NCBI GenBank assembly: GCA_030425715.1
Contig: JAUIAA010000027.1
Location: 1-13,393 of the forward strand
Reading direction: 5' to 3'
Length of the DNA stretch: 13,393 nt
From: Bacteroidia bacterium
Lineage (GTDB): Bacteria; Bacteroidota; Bacteroidia; Flavobacteriales; Flavobacteriaceae
Of this stretch, positions 1 to 7,440 are shown one piece after another. The notes beneath the pieces were generated by a model, which had not been told where the DNA came from, did no database searches, and worked only from the letters and a program-made list of their open reading frames with translations. A program made the position numbers and the translations under genes. Every line of letters starts with the position of its first letter. Position 1 is the stretch's first letter.

Positions 1-566
1 TTTTTTTAGCCTCTGCATTTGCGGCTGGACCCGCATTAATCATAATTGTATTGGCAATGATTAGAAGATTTACAGATTTCAACATTCCGGATAAGACCAT
101 AAAAAAAATTGCCTTGGTAGTTACTGTTGCAGCTCAAATTAATTTAATTATGTTAATCTCAGAGTTGTTTAAAGAGTTCTATGCCCCTACCCATCACAGT
201 GAAAGTGCCTATTATTTATTTTTTGGTTTACACGGAAAAGCAAAACTAGTACCTTGGATTTGGACTGCAATTTCTTTAAACATAGTTGCAACCGCAATCT
301 TGACCTTCCATAAGCTACGTAACAACCTTAGCATTTTATATTTTGCCTGTATTATTCTATTTGTGGGTATTTGGATAGAAAAAGGTTTTGGTTTAATCGT
401 TCCCGGCTTTATTCCTGGTCCATGGGGTAAAATTGTGGAATACCTTCCAACCAAAGTTGAAATTGGAGTTACTATAGGAATTTGGGCTATGGGAGCTTTG
501 ATATTTTCTATTCTAGCAAGAACTGGTATTGCTATTGAATTGGGTAAATTGAGATATAAAAAATAG
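1..566 (+). CDS. NrfD/DsrP (HmcC)-like integral membrane subunit, C-terminal part
   Basis: The gene enters from the left edge: the frame is open from base 3, and residues FLASAFAAGPAL precede the first possible internal start (TTG at 51), so that is not the true start. About 187 C-terminal residues are visible. They hold roughly five hydrophobic helices, ending in a long one near VEIGVTIGIWAMGALIFS and a short basic tail. Features that recall the NrfD superfamily, closest to the DsrP/HmcC type, are LASAFAAGPAL, a KGFGLIVPGFIPGPWG loop and EYLPTKVE before the last helix. Such proteins are the quinone-interacting membrane subunits of respiratory redox complexes and pass electrons to or from iron-sulfur and cytochrome partners. 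The family is usually near 400 residues, so about half is missing. The partner subunits, which would name the complex, should lie left of the window. HybB or another NrfD branch is possible. Confidence 0.75.
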   Translation, partial: FLASAFAAGPALIIIVLAMIRRFTDFNIPDKTIKKIALVVTVAAQINLIMLISELFKEFYAPTHHSESAYYLFFGLHGKAKLVPWIWTAISLNIVATAILTFHKLRNNLSILYFACIILFVGIWIEKGFGLIVPGFIPGPWGKIVEYLPTKVEIGVTIGIWAMGALIFSILARTGIAIELGKLRYKK

Positions 567-611
567 TCTTTAACAATCTAGAATAAAACTACTTTTAATT
601 ATTATATTGAA

Positions 612-645
612 AAAACGCCTAAGTAATAATATACCTAGGCATTTA
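612..645. terminator. Candidate bidirectional terminator between convergent genes
   Basis: GCCTAAGT (617-624) can pair with ACCTAGGC (633-640), giving an 8-bp stem with one A-C mismatch and an 8-base AT loop. It is flanked by an A-run on the left and ATTT on the right. It lies between the NrfD-like gene and the convergent M42 peptidase, where a shared terminator is expected. The stem is modest and the T-runs are short, so it is weaker than the other two terminators in this window. Confidence 0.45.
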
Positions 646-698
646 ATTTATAAAATATAGTCAATTATTTCTTACCATAACACTAAATAAATTGGTAT

Positions 699-1787
699 TT
701 ACTTAAAATAACTAAAGCCTTTTTTAGGATCTATGTTAAGTAAAGTTTCATATATCAATTTAATTACATTTTCCACGTCATCTTTATGTACCATTTCTAC
801 GGTAGTGTGCATATAACGTAGCGCCAAAGAAATCAGAGCAGATGGTACTCCTCCGTTAGAATAAGCAAAGGCATCGGTATCTGTACCAGTAGCCCTAGAG
901 GCAGCCAAACGTTGAAACGGAATTTTATTCTTTTCTGCCGTGTCGATGACTAGCTCGCGCAAATTATTTTGAACCGCAGGTGCATAAGAAATAACTGGTC
1001 CATCGCCAGATTTGGTTTCCCCTTCTTTTTTCTTATCAATCATTGGAGTAGTAGTATCGTGGCAAACATCTGTAACAATCGCCACACCAGGCTGAATGGT
1101 ATGTGTAATCATTTCTGCACCTCGCAAACCTATTTCCTCTTGAACCGAGTTGGTAATATACAAACCGAAAGGTAATTTCTTTTTATTCTCATGTAACAAT
1201 CTAGCTACCTCTGCAATCATAAAACCTCCCATTCGGTTGTCTAATGCTCGGCAAACAAAATTGTTTTTATTTAAAATCATAAACTCATCTGGGTAGGTAA
1301 TTACACAGCCAACATGCACTCCTAATTTTAAAACCTCTTCTTTGGTTTTACAGCCAACATCAATAAAAATATTATCTAATTTTGGTGGTACCTCCTTATC
1401 TTTCATTCTGGTATGGATTGCGGGCCAACCAAAAATACCCTTTACAATTCCTTTTTTTGTATGGATATTTACTCTTTTTGAAGGTGCTATTTGGTGGTCA
1501 CTCCCCCCATTTCTTATTACATAAATTAAACCATCGTCAGTAATATAATTTACATACCATGAAATTTCATCGGCATGACCTTCTATCACTACCTTAAATT
1601 TTGCATCTGGGTTTATAACCCCAACTGCTGTTCCGTAATGATCAGTAATAAAAGTATCTACATAAGGTTTTAAGTATTCCATCCAAATTTTTTGTCCGTC
1701 AGATTCATAACCTGTTGGTGATGGATTATTTAAATATTGTTCTAAAAATTTTAATGATTTTTTATTAAGAATCTTTTCCGTTGCCAT
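699..1787 (-). CDS. M42 family metallo-aminopeptidase
   Basis: A 362-residue cytoplasmic peptidase of the M42 (glutamyl aminopeptidase/tetrahedral aminopeptidase, formerly 'endoglucanase') family, which removes N-terminal residues from short peptides. The family's metal-site residues are all in place: His71 in IEGHADE, Asp183 in RALDNRMGG, the catalytic pair Glu217-Glu218 in SVQEEIG, Asp240 in VTDVCHD, and His327 in MHTTVEMVHK. The length is typical. The frame stays open to 1850, but the extra 21 residues (starting MYFEICHFF) do not resemble the family; ATG at 1787 (MATEKILNK) is preferred. A -7-like element, TACATTCG (one mismatch to TAnnTTTG), lies 16 bases before this ATG on the minus strand (1804-1811) and supports the shorter start. 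The gene is divergent from the DUF4294 gene and convergent with the NrfD-like gene, so it is probably monocistronic. Confidence 0.93.
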   Translation of the reverse strand: MATEKILNKKSLKFLEQYLNNPSPTGYESDGQKIWMEYLKPYVDTFITDHYGTAVGVINPDAKFKVVIEGHADEISWYVNYITDDGLIYVIRNGGSDHQIAPSKRVNIHTKKGIVKGIFGWPAIHTRMKDKEVPPKLDNIFIDVGCKTKEEVLKLGVHVGCVITYPDEFMILNKNNFVCRALDNRMGGFMIAEVARLLHENKKKLPFGLYITNSVQEEIGLRGAEMITHTIQPGVAIVTDVCHDTTTPMIDKKKEGETKSGDGPVISYAPAVQNNLRELVIDTAEKNKIPFQRLAASRATGTDTDAFAYSNGGVPSALISLALRYMHTTVEMVHKDDVENVIKLIYETLLNIDPKKGFSYFK

Positions 1788-1855
1788 AAATCTATTTTTT
1801 TTACGAATGTAAGAATAATCATTAAAAAAATGACAGATTTCAAAGTACATATTCT

Positions 1856-1863
1856 TAATTTTG
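1856..1863 (+). promoter_or_regulatory. Candidate -7 promoter element of the DUF4294 gene
   Basis: TAATTTTG matches the Bacteroidota -7 consensus TAnnTTTG exactly and ends 27 bases before the ATG at 1891. No good -33 TTG is seen at the expected distance upstream, so the promoter is only half supported. Confidence 0.45.
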
Positions 1864-1890
1864 GACTGGTTTTTGTAACCAAAATAAACT

Positions 1891-2586
1891 ATGAAAAAAG
1901 TACTGCTGTTATTCTTTATTTTTCACACTTTTTCAATACCTGCTCAAATTATTGAAAAAGACACCATTATTAATGACATGCTAGTTGTTAAAAATGATAG
2001 TTTAACACTTTCTTTAGATGAAGTTTTGGTATTTAAAAATAGAAAATTCAAATCTAATAAGGAAAGAAGATATTACTATTGGTACTATAAAAAAGTACAT
2101 CGTGCATATCCGTTTGCAAAACTGGCTGCAGATAAATTATCAGAAATAAACCTAGAGCTAGAGGGTATAAAATCTAAACGAAGGCGAAAACGTCACATCA
2201 AAAAAATACAAAAGTTTATGGAGGGAACTTTTACCGATACGTTAAAAACCCTTACCAGAACCGAAGGTAGAATTTTAATAAAATTAGTACACCGTCAAAC
2301 TGGGCAAACCATGTTTGATTTAATTAAAGAATACCGCAGCGGTTGGAATGCCTTTTGGTATAATTCCACTGCAAATGTATTTAAGCTTTCTTTAAAATCG
2401 GAATACCATCCAGAGAATGAAGCCCTTGATTTTATAGTAGAAGATATTTTACAAAGATCATTTGCTAAAGGTAATCTTGAAAATCAAAAACCAAAACTAC
2501 CCATTGATTATTTTGAGTTAATGCAACGTTGGAGCGATATTGATGTACAAAAAGAGATCAAAGCTTATATTGATAAATACAACTAA
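1891..2586 (+). CDS. DUF4294 family secreted protein of unknown function
   Basis: A 231-residue protein with a Sec signal peptide at the N-terminus (MKKVLLLFFIFHTFSIPAQ, likely cut after about residue 19). The mature part is basic and rich in aromatic residues. The segment ERRYYYWYYKKVHRAYPFAK (58-77) followed by LAADKLSEI, a very basic stretch (KSKRRRKRHIKK, about 94-105), and TRTEGRILIKLVHRQTG (122-138) match my recollection of the DUF4294 family, which is widespread in Bacteroidota and has no established function. It is presumably periplasmic or envelope-associated. It starts divergently from the M42 peptidase. Its TAA stop (2584-2586) directly touches the stop of the convergent MscS gene with no base between, so any terminator must lie inside one of the two coding regions. 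Confidence 0.82.
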   Translation: MKKVLLLFFIFHTFSIPAQIIEKDTIINDMLVVKNDSLTLSLDEVLVFKNRKFKSNKERRYYYWYYKKVHRAYPFAKLAADKLSEINLELEGIKSKRRRKRHIKKIQKFMEGTFTDTLKTLTRTEGRILIKLVHRQTGQTMFDLIKEYRSGWNAFWYNSTANVFKLSLKSEYHPENEALDFIVEDILQRSFAKGNLENQKPKLPIDYFELMQRWSDIDVQKEIKAYIDKYN

Positions 2587-4260
2587 TTACTTTCTAAAAG
2601 AAGGGTTTAAGGGTGCAGATTCGTGATATTCTTGTTTAGAATTTTTAAACTCCTCAATTACAACGTCTATTTTTTTCTTAATATTTTCCTTGTTTGTATC
2701 ATATTTTATGATTGGGTTTTCCTTTTCAGGAAATTGTTCTATCATAACGGTTGTAGAAGGAAACGCAAACTCTACATTTAAAGCAGCCGCTAATTTTACT
2801 ATTGCCATATGCAACCTATGCTTGGAAGATTGTTCAATACCCCAATCTAAAGCTTTAAAATACACGTTTACTAAAATTAATAAAGCAGAATCTCCAAATC
2901 CGCTAAACTCTACATTATAAGATTCACTACGGGTATCAGGGTGTAGATCTACTATTTTTCTAATTCCTTCCACAAAAGCCTCAATCAATTCTGGAGGCGT
3001 ATCGTAACGAATACCTAATTCTGTGTTATATCTTCTAAATTGTCGCAGTCCTTTATTATTCACCTCTACTTCGGTAACCTTGCTATTTGGAATTTGAAAA
3101 ACCGAAGTATCTGCTGCCCTTACTCTAGTAGACCGAAGCCCTACTTTTTCTACTACCCCTATTACCGAACCTATTTCAATCCAATCGCCAATATGAAAGG
3201 GTTTATCTAAAAAGATAACTACAGTTCCGATAAGATTTTTTACCGAATCTTGCGCTGCAAATGCAAAAGCTATGCCCCCAATTGAGGCTCCAGCCAATAC
3301 TGTTTTTGGATCCACACCAAAAATGGTAAGCAATTTTAAAAATCCTAAAAAGTATACAAATCCAAATAATATTTTTTTTAGGATTGGCGATAGTTGTTCG
3401 TCTAATTTAGAATGAGTTCTCTTGCTAAATTTGTTAAAATATAGCATCACCATCTCCATTAAATTTAACAATATGAATACCCAGAAAATGGTTTCTGCAA
3501 TTCTTAACCCTAAAAATAAATAGATATTTAAATCCACCAACTGTAAGGATGGGAGTGTTTTTTTGATAAATTGAACCACCAACAATAATACAATGGATCG
3601 TACTAGGCTTTTAATTAATTTATCGTCAAATTTATTTTTATCCTTTAAAATAAGTCGTTGAATTTTTCGAACAATAAAAAAAAGTATTGGCCTTAACAAG
3701 AAAAAAACAAGTATACTAGCAATAATTAATATTGTACCTCCAATAATTTTCCATAATTCTACAGAGAAAATCTTATGCGTTTTTAGTTTAGGAAATTTTT
3801 CTTGCACCCAATTTAAACGCCATGGAAAAACATCATTATATATGGCATCTAAATTATCTACCGTTTCTTTTGAATAATACCAATTTCTACCAATTTTCTC
3901 TACATATACCAATGGTAATTCACTAGGAAAAGGTACGTACATTTGCTTTGCTTTGTCTAAGCTCTTTAACGGATTAACAATAGAATCAACAAAATTTGGA
4001 TCATTCGGTATTTTATTAATATCTACCAACAAACCTTTACCATCTAATATTTGTTTCAACTTTATGGCTTCTTCAACTGCCTTTTTATGCGATAAACCAT
4101 GAAAAGTTTTTGCCGCTTCGTCTGGTTTATAACTATCTGGCATTAAAAAATAAAGGTGAGAATAAATGGTCGCTCTCGGGTTCGACAAATCAGCCTTTAC
4201 CGCTTCTTGTGCAAAAGCTATCGTACTTAAAAAAAGAAATACAACTAAAAGTTTCTTCAT
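2587..4260 (-). CDS. MscS-type mechanosensitive ion channel with periplasmic N-domain
   Basis: A 557-residue inner-membrane channel. MscS channels open under membrane tension and release solutes during hypo-osmotic shock. Order of parts: signal peptide (1-17, cut after AFA); a hydrophilic, presumably periplasmic domain of about 150 residues; membrane helices near 174-198, 218-236, 245-275 and 296-316; the Gly/Ala-rich pore helix VLAGASIGGIAFAFAAQDSV (321-340) running into KNLIGTVVIFLDKPFHIGDWI; the beta domain with VEKVGLRSTRVR (370-381) and QIPNS (389-393); then the cytoplasmic vestibule and a charged tail. E. coli MscS is about 286 residues, so this is one of the larger multi-helix forms. 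It lies 45 bases after the ygiQ stop. A one-mismatch -7 box (TATTTTCG, 4280-4287 on the minus strand) could give its own promoter; otherwise it is co-transcribed with ygiQ. Confidence 0.93.
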   Translation of the reverse strand: MKKLLVVFLFLSTIAFAQEAVKADLSNPRATIYSHLYFLMPDSYKPDEAAKTFHGLSHKKAVEEAIKLKQILDGKGLLVDINKIPNDPNFVDSIVNPLKSLDKAKQMYVPFPSELPLVYVEKIGRNWYYSKETVDNLDAIYNDVFPWRLNWVQEKFPKLKTHKIFSVELWKIIGGTILIIASILVFFLLRPILFFIVRKIQRLILKDKNKFDDKLIKSLVRSIVLLLVVQFIKKTLPSLQLVDLNIYLFLGLRIAETIFWVFILLNLMEMVMLYFNKFSKRTHSKLDEQLSPILKKILFGFVYFLGFLKLLTIFGVDPKTVLAGASIGGIAFAFAAQDSVKNLIGTVVIFLDKPFHIGDWIEIGSVIGVVEKVGLRSTRVRAADTSVFQIPNSKVTEVEVNNKGLRQFRRYNTELGIRYDTPPELIEAFVEGIRKIVDLHPDTRSESYNVEFSGFGDSALLILVNVYFKALDWGIEQSSKHRLHMAIVKLAAALNVEFAFPSTTVMIEQFPEKENPIIKYDTNKENIKKKIDVVIEEFKNSKQEYHESAPLNPSFRK

Positions 4261-4305
4261 TTTATAGTTATTAAAAAAACGAAAATATAAAAAATGGTTA
4301 AAATA

Positions 4306-6246
4306 TTATGAATTAGAAGCTCTGGTTTTTTTAGGCATTACGCTTACATAACCCCTATTATTTCCTTTAATATTCCTATTTTTTTTATTCGATTTAGATT
4401 TTTTAAAATTATTAGTAGGCAAAAGTCTATCTACCAAGTCATTGCGGTTAACTCGCTGTAAGGTATTACGTATCCATGAATGGTTCTCTCTTTTATACCA
4501 AAAGAAAAAACGATGCTGGTCTTCTTTTTCCTTTTTGGTTCGTGGAGTAAAAACTTCTTTTAAAGTATAGGGGTGAAACCCACTGTAATAAATAACCGTA
4601 GCAACCGTCATTGGAGTTGGGGTAAAACCCTGAACTTGTTCCAATTGAAAGCCCATATCTTTGGTTTCAACCGCTAAATTCGCCATATCCTCAACCTCAC
4701 AAGCTGGATGATTGGAAATAAAATAAGGTATCAACTGCAAGTTTAATTTTTTTCTTTTATTGATTTTGTCAAAACCTTCTTTAAACTTATGAAAATAAGA
4801 AAAAGATGGTTTTCGCATCAATTTTAAAACTGGATCTGAGGTGTGCTCTGGTGCAACTTTTAACCTCCCTGAAACGTGATTGGTAATCACTTCTTCTGTA
4901 TATTCTTCTAACTCCTTCGGATCCGCATTTTTATTAAATTCTGGCACCAACATATCATAACGAATTCCACTTCCTATATAAGATTTTTTCACTGTCGGAT
5001 GCGCATCTACTGCTTGGTATATCTCAGTTAAAGGTTTATGCGATGTATCTAAATTATGACAAATCACAGGGTTGATACATGATGGGGCTACGCATTTATC
5101 ACAAATACTCTGTACTTTTCCTTTCATTTGGTACATATTTGCTGATGGACCTCCAATATCTGATAAATTACCTTTAAAATCTGGCATTTGGGTAACTTTA
5201 TCCACTTCGTCTAATATAGATTTTTTACTTCTACTTGCAATAAACTTTCCTTGATGTGCAGAAATGGTACAAAAACTACAACCTCCAAAACACCCTCTAT
5301 GGATATTGATAGAGAATTTGATCATTTCATAAGCTGGTATTGGACCTCTGTTTTTGTATTTTGGATGTGGTAATCTAGTATAGGGTAAATCATAAGATGC
5401 ATCAATTTCTTGTTCTGTCATGGTAGGAAAAACAGGGTTGATTACTAAGGTTTTTCCGTTCACCTTTTGCAAAATTCTCCTTCCGTAGGTTTTATTGGAT
5501 TCTTGCTCAATGACTTTAAAATTAGATGCAAATGATTTTTTATCTTTTAAACAAGTTTCATGGGAATAAATTTCAATATCCTCCCAATTTTTATTCTTTG
5601 GCAATGGTTCGTGCTCATCCATTAAAAAAGCAGTCTGTTTGATGGTTTTTAAAGAATCAAACGGAACTCCTTTTTGCAATAAGTCTACAATTTCTCTAAG
5701 CGGTTGCTCCCCCATACCATACACCAATAAATCTGCTTTAGAATCGGTTAAAATATTTGGTTTTAAAGTATCACTCCAATAATCATAGTGTGTAACTCTT
5801 CTTAAAGATGCCTCAATTCCACCCACTAAAACTGGAACATCAGGGAATTTTTCTTTTAAAATATTTGAATAAACAGTAGCTGCATAATCCGGTCTAAAGC
5901 CCTTATCTCCATTTGGTGTATAAGCATCTTTATCCCTTCTACGCTTGTTGGCTGTATAATTACTTACCATAGAATCCATCGCTCCAGCAGTAACTGCAAA
6001 GAATAAATTAGGTTTTCCTAATTTGGTAAAATCTTGCAAATTATCGTGCACACTGGGCTGTGGAATAATCGCTACCCGTAATCCAAAGCTTTCTAATATC
6101 CTTCCAAGTACTGCAGGACCAAAAGCTGCATGATCTACATAAGCATCGCCACTAAAAATAATTACATCCAATTCTTGCCATCCTCTAATCTTCACTTCTT
6201 TATTTGTAGTGGGCAGCCAATCCGTTAGTTGGTAGGTTTTTTCCAT
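4306..6246 (-). CDS. ygiQ: YgiQ family (UPF0313) radical SAM protein
   Basis: A 646-residue protein of the YgiQ radical SAM family. An N-terminal region about 300 residues long (VIIFSGDAYVDHAAFG, 28-43; LVGGIEASLRRVTHYDYW, 140-157) recalls the Rossmann-like domain of cobalamin-binding radical SAM enzymes. The radical SAM core follows, with the cluster-binding CxxxCxxC as Cys319, Cys323 and Cys326 in HRGCFGGCSFC. A second group of cysteines, 382, 385, 390 and 396, may hold another metal centre. RLKVAPEHTSDPVL (461-474) is typical of the core's far end. The C-terminus is a short lysine/asparagine-rich tail (about 611-646). The reaction and substrate of YgiQ are not known to me. A perfect -7 box ends four bases before the ATG, which makes the transcript nearly leaderless and fixes this start. 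The MscS channel gene follows 45 bases downstream. Confidence 0.93.
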   Translation of the reverse strand: MEKTYQLTDWLPTTNKEVKIRGWQELDVIIFSGDAYVDHAAFGPAVLGRILESFGLRVAIIPQPSVHDNLQDFTKLGKPNLFFAVTAGAMDSMVSNYTANKRRRDKDAYTPNGDKGFRPDYAATVYSNILKEKFPDVPVLVGGIEASLRRVTHYDYWSDTLKPNILTDSKADLLVYGMGEQPLREIVDLLQKGVPFDSLKTIKQTAFLMDEHEPLPKNKNWEDIEIYSHETCLKDKKSFASNFKVIEQESNKTYGRRILQKVNGKTLVINPVFPTMTEQEIDASYDLPYTRLPHPKYKNRGPIPAYEMIKFSINIHRGCFGGCSFCTISAHQGKFIASRSKKSILDEVDKVTQMPDFKGNLSDIGGPSANMYQMKGKVQSICDKCVAPSCINPVICHNLDTSHKPLTEIYQAVDAHPTVKKSYIGSGIRYDMLVPEFNKNADPKELEEYTEEVITNHVSGRLKVAPEHTSDPVLKLMRKPSFSYFHKFKEGFDKINKRKKLNLQLIPYFISNHPACEVEDMANLAVETKDMGFQLEQVQGFTPTPMTVATVIYYSGFHPYTLKEVFTPRTKKEKEDQHRFFFWYKRENHSWIRNTLQRVNRNDLVDRLLPTNNFKKSKSNKKNRNIKGNNRGYVSVMPKKTRASNS

Positions 6247-6250
6247 GCTG

Positions 6251-6258
6251 CAAAATTA
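6251..6258 (-). promoter_or_regulatory. -7 promoter element immediately before ygiQ
   Basis: Read on the minus strand this is TAATTTTG, an exact TAnnTTTG match, with only CAGC between it and the ATG. Transcription normally starts a few bases after this element, so the message would start at or within a few bases of the ATG. The -33 position carries TTAG rather than TTG, so that half is imperfect. Confidence 0.55.
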
Positions 6259-6394
6259 CGTTAAATAATAATGCTAACCTTAAATTTATGTAACCTTTTG
6301 ATTATGTGATAAATACTGTTAAAATATTGTTAAGAATTAAACCTAGAAGTTATTGAACTGTCTTAAGCATATATATAAATTTAAATTACTTATC

Positions 6395-6817
6395 ATGAAA
6401 AAACTATTCACATTAATCCTTTTGGGATTTGCAACCTTAACTTTTGCTCAAGAAAAACATGAAAAACCGGATAATGCGGAGAAAATGACCCCGGAACAAA
6501 AAGTTATTTTACAAACAAAACAAACCACTCTTGCATTAGATTTAGATGACAGTCAGTATAAAAAATTATTAGACCTCAATAAAAAGAAATTAAAAAAGAA
6601 AAAATACAACAAAGAGAATTACAAAAACTTATCGGCAGACGATAAATTTGAGTTAAAAAGTGAATTGATAGATGCTCAAATAACCTACCAAAGAGAGGTT
6701 AAAAAAATATTAAATGACGAGCAATATAAATCGTGGAAAAAAATGCGTGGAAAAAAAATGAGATCTATGCAACACAAAAAACATAAAAAAGAATATCAAA
6801 AAAGAAAAAGAATGTAG
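6395..6817 (+). CDS. Small basic secreted protein, Spy/CpxP-like
   Basis: A 140-residue protein starting at ATG 6395, the start of a good signal peptide (MKKLFTLILLGFATLTFA, residues 1-18). The frame is open for 14 more residues upstream (from 6353), but that extension would bury the signal peptide. The mature protein is helical and very rich in lysine. It contains two stretches built like the LTxxQ elements of Spy/CpxP periplasmic chaperones: MTPEQKVILQTKQTTLALDL (31-50) and LNDEQYKSWKKMR (106-118). Between them is a long charged helix with a KKKLKKKK run near 63-70. The C-terminal 30 residues are almost all Lys, Arg, His, Met or Gln. Spy/CpxP proteins bind unfolded or stressed envelope proteins. 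The resemblance is by pattern only, so the family call is moderate. It is divergent from ygiQ and is followed by a strong hairpin. Confidence 0.68.
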   Translation: MKKLFTLILLGFATLTFAQEKHEKPDNAEKMTPEQKVILQTKQTTLALDLDDSQYKKLLDLNKKKLKKKKYNKENYKNLSADDKFELKSELIDAQITYQREVKKILNDEQYKSWKKMRGKKMRSMQHKKHKKEYQKRKRM

Positions 6818-6826
6818 TTAAAGTAA

Positions 6827-6860
6827 ATAGTCTCTCCATTGGGGAGACTATAAATTTATT
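6827..6860. terminator. Hairpin terminator shared by the Spy-like and Lrp-type genes
   Basis: An 11-bp stem (6827-6837 with 6841-6851, one T-G wobble, loop ATT) with GC-rich pairs near the loop. It is followed on the plus strand by AAATTTATTT and preceded, for minus-strand reading, by an A-containing stretch. It lies 10 bases after the Spy-like stop. Its right arm overlaps the stop codon (6848-6850) of the convergent Lrp/AsnC gene, so part of it is translated sequence for that gene. Confidence 0.75.
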
Positions 6861-7306
6861 TCCCAAGTATTTTTTACCTCGTTAATAATAAAAGTACTAT
6901 GCGTACTACTAATATGGTCTAAAGTTGTGAGCTTGTCATTTAAAAATTTTCGATAAGCTTTCATGTCTTTCACCACTATTTTTAAAATATAATCGTATTC
7001 TCCGCTTACGTTATAACATTCTATTACTTCTTCAAATTTAATCACATCGCTTTCAAATTGTACCACGTATGCATGTTTATGTTGTAACAATTTAATCTGA
7101 CAAAAAACGATGAATCCTTTCCCTACCTTCTCCTGATTTATTAAAGCAACATATTTTTGAATTACCCCATTTCGCTCCATTTTTTTTATACGCTCATAAA
7201 TTGCCGTGTTCGATAAATTAAGCTCCAAAGACAAGGCTTTTGTAGTTAATTTACTGTCCTTTTGCAGGAATTTTAATAGTTTTTTATCAACTTCATCTAG
7301 TTTCAT
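6848..7306 (-). CDS. Lrp/AsnC family transcriptional regulator
   Basis: A 152-residue DNA-binding regulator of the feast/famine (Lrp/AsnC) family, normal in length. The N-terminal winged helix-turn-helix covers about residues 1-60 (LDEVDKKLLKFLQKDSKLTT, then LSLELNLSNTAIYERIKKME with the recognition helix, then GVIQKYVALIN). The C-terminal effector-binding RAM domain covers about 65-150, with the family's glycine turn in ECYNVSGEYDYILKI (96-110). These proteins assemble as dimers to octamers and respond to amino acids. It is divergent from the Cys/Met PLP enzyme across 155 bases, which suggests that it controls that gene and itself in response to a sulfur or other amino acid. A 10-bp palindrome lies 17 bases before its ATG. 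Its stop codon lies inside the terminator hairpin shared with the Spy-like gene. Confidence 0.93.
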   Translation of the reverse strand: MKLDEVDKKLLKFLQKDSKLTTKALSLELNLSNTAIYERIKKMERNGVIQKYVALINQEKVGKGFIVFCQIKLLQHKHAYVVQFESDVIKFEEVIECYNVSGEYDYILKIVVKDMKAYRKFLNDKLTTLDHISSTHSTFIINEVKNTWEINL

Positions 7307-7323
7307 CTGAGTATTTTTCTAAT

Positions 7324-7333
7324 TTGTATACAA
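7324..7333. promoter_or_regulatory. Candidate operator palindrome in the Lrp-PLP enzyme divergent region
   Basis: TTGTATACAA is a perfect 10-bp inverted repeat between the Lrp-type gene and the divergent PLP enzyme, 17 bases upstream of the regulator's ATG. Lrp/AsnC proteins bind short AT-rich palindromes and often repress themselves. The assignment as an operator is inferred from position; the surrounding sequence is so AT-rich that a chance palindrome is possible. Confidence 0.35.
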
Positions 7334-7409
7334 TTATTAGGTATAAAAAGTAAATATAACTATATTATATAATTTTTTTAGTATTATATTTTAATTTTAA
7401 TTACTACTA

Positions 7410-7440
7410 TTGAATTTTTAACTATTAAGATATATTTTTG
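7410..7440 (+). promoter_or_regulatory. Promoter of the Cys/Met PLP enzyme gene
   Basis: A -33 TTG (7410-7412) and a -7 TATTTTTG (7433-7440, exact TAnnTTTG match) are separated by 20 bases, close to the usual 19 of the Bacteroidota housekeeping sigma factor. Transcription should begin near 7447 and leave a leader of about 15 bases before the ATG at 7462. Confidence 0.7.

Noticed and set aside
212..454. 80-codon minus-strand frame inside the NrfD-like gene, and similar frames antisense to other genes
   Set aside because: Each lies fully inside a well-supported gene on the other strand, lacks recognisable domains and is best explained as a shadow.
1788..1850. N-terminal extension of the M42 peptidase (21 residues)
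   Set aside because: The residues do not resemble the family and the likely -7 promoter element lies within this stretch; ATG at 1787 gives the usual N-terminus.
6353..6394. N-terminal extension of the Spy-like protein (14 residues)
   Set aside because: It would place 14 residues in front of a good signal peptide; ATG at 6395 is the natural start.
6280..6394. Possible ECF sigma-factor promoter before the Spy-like gene (GTAACC and TTGAAC motifs)
   Set aside because: Motifs are short, spacing to any -10-like element is not convincing, and the region is AT-rich; no standard TAnnTTTG box was found either, so the promoter stays unassigned.
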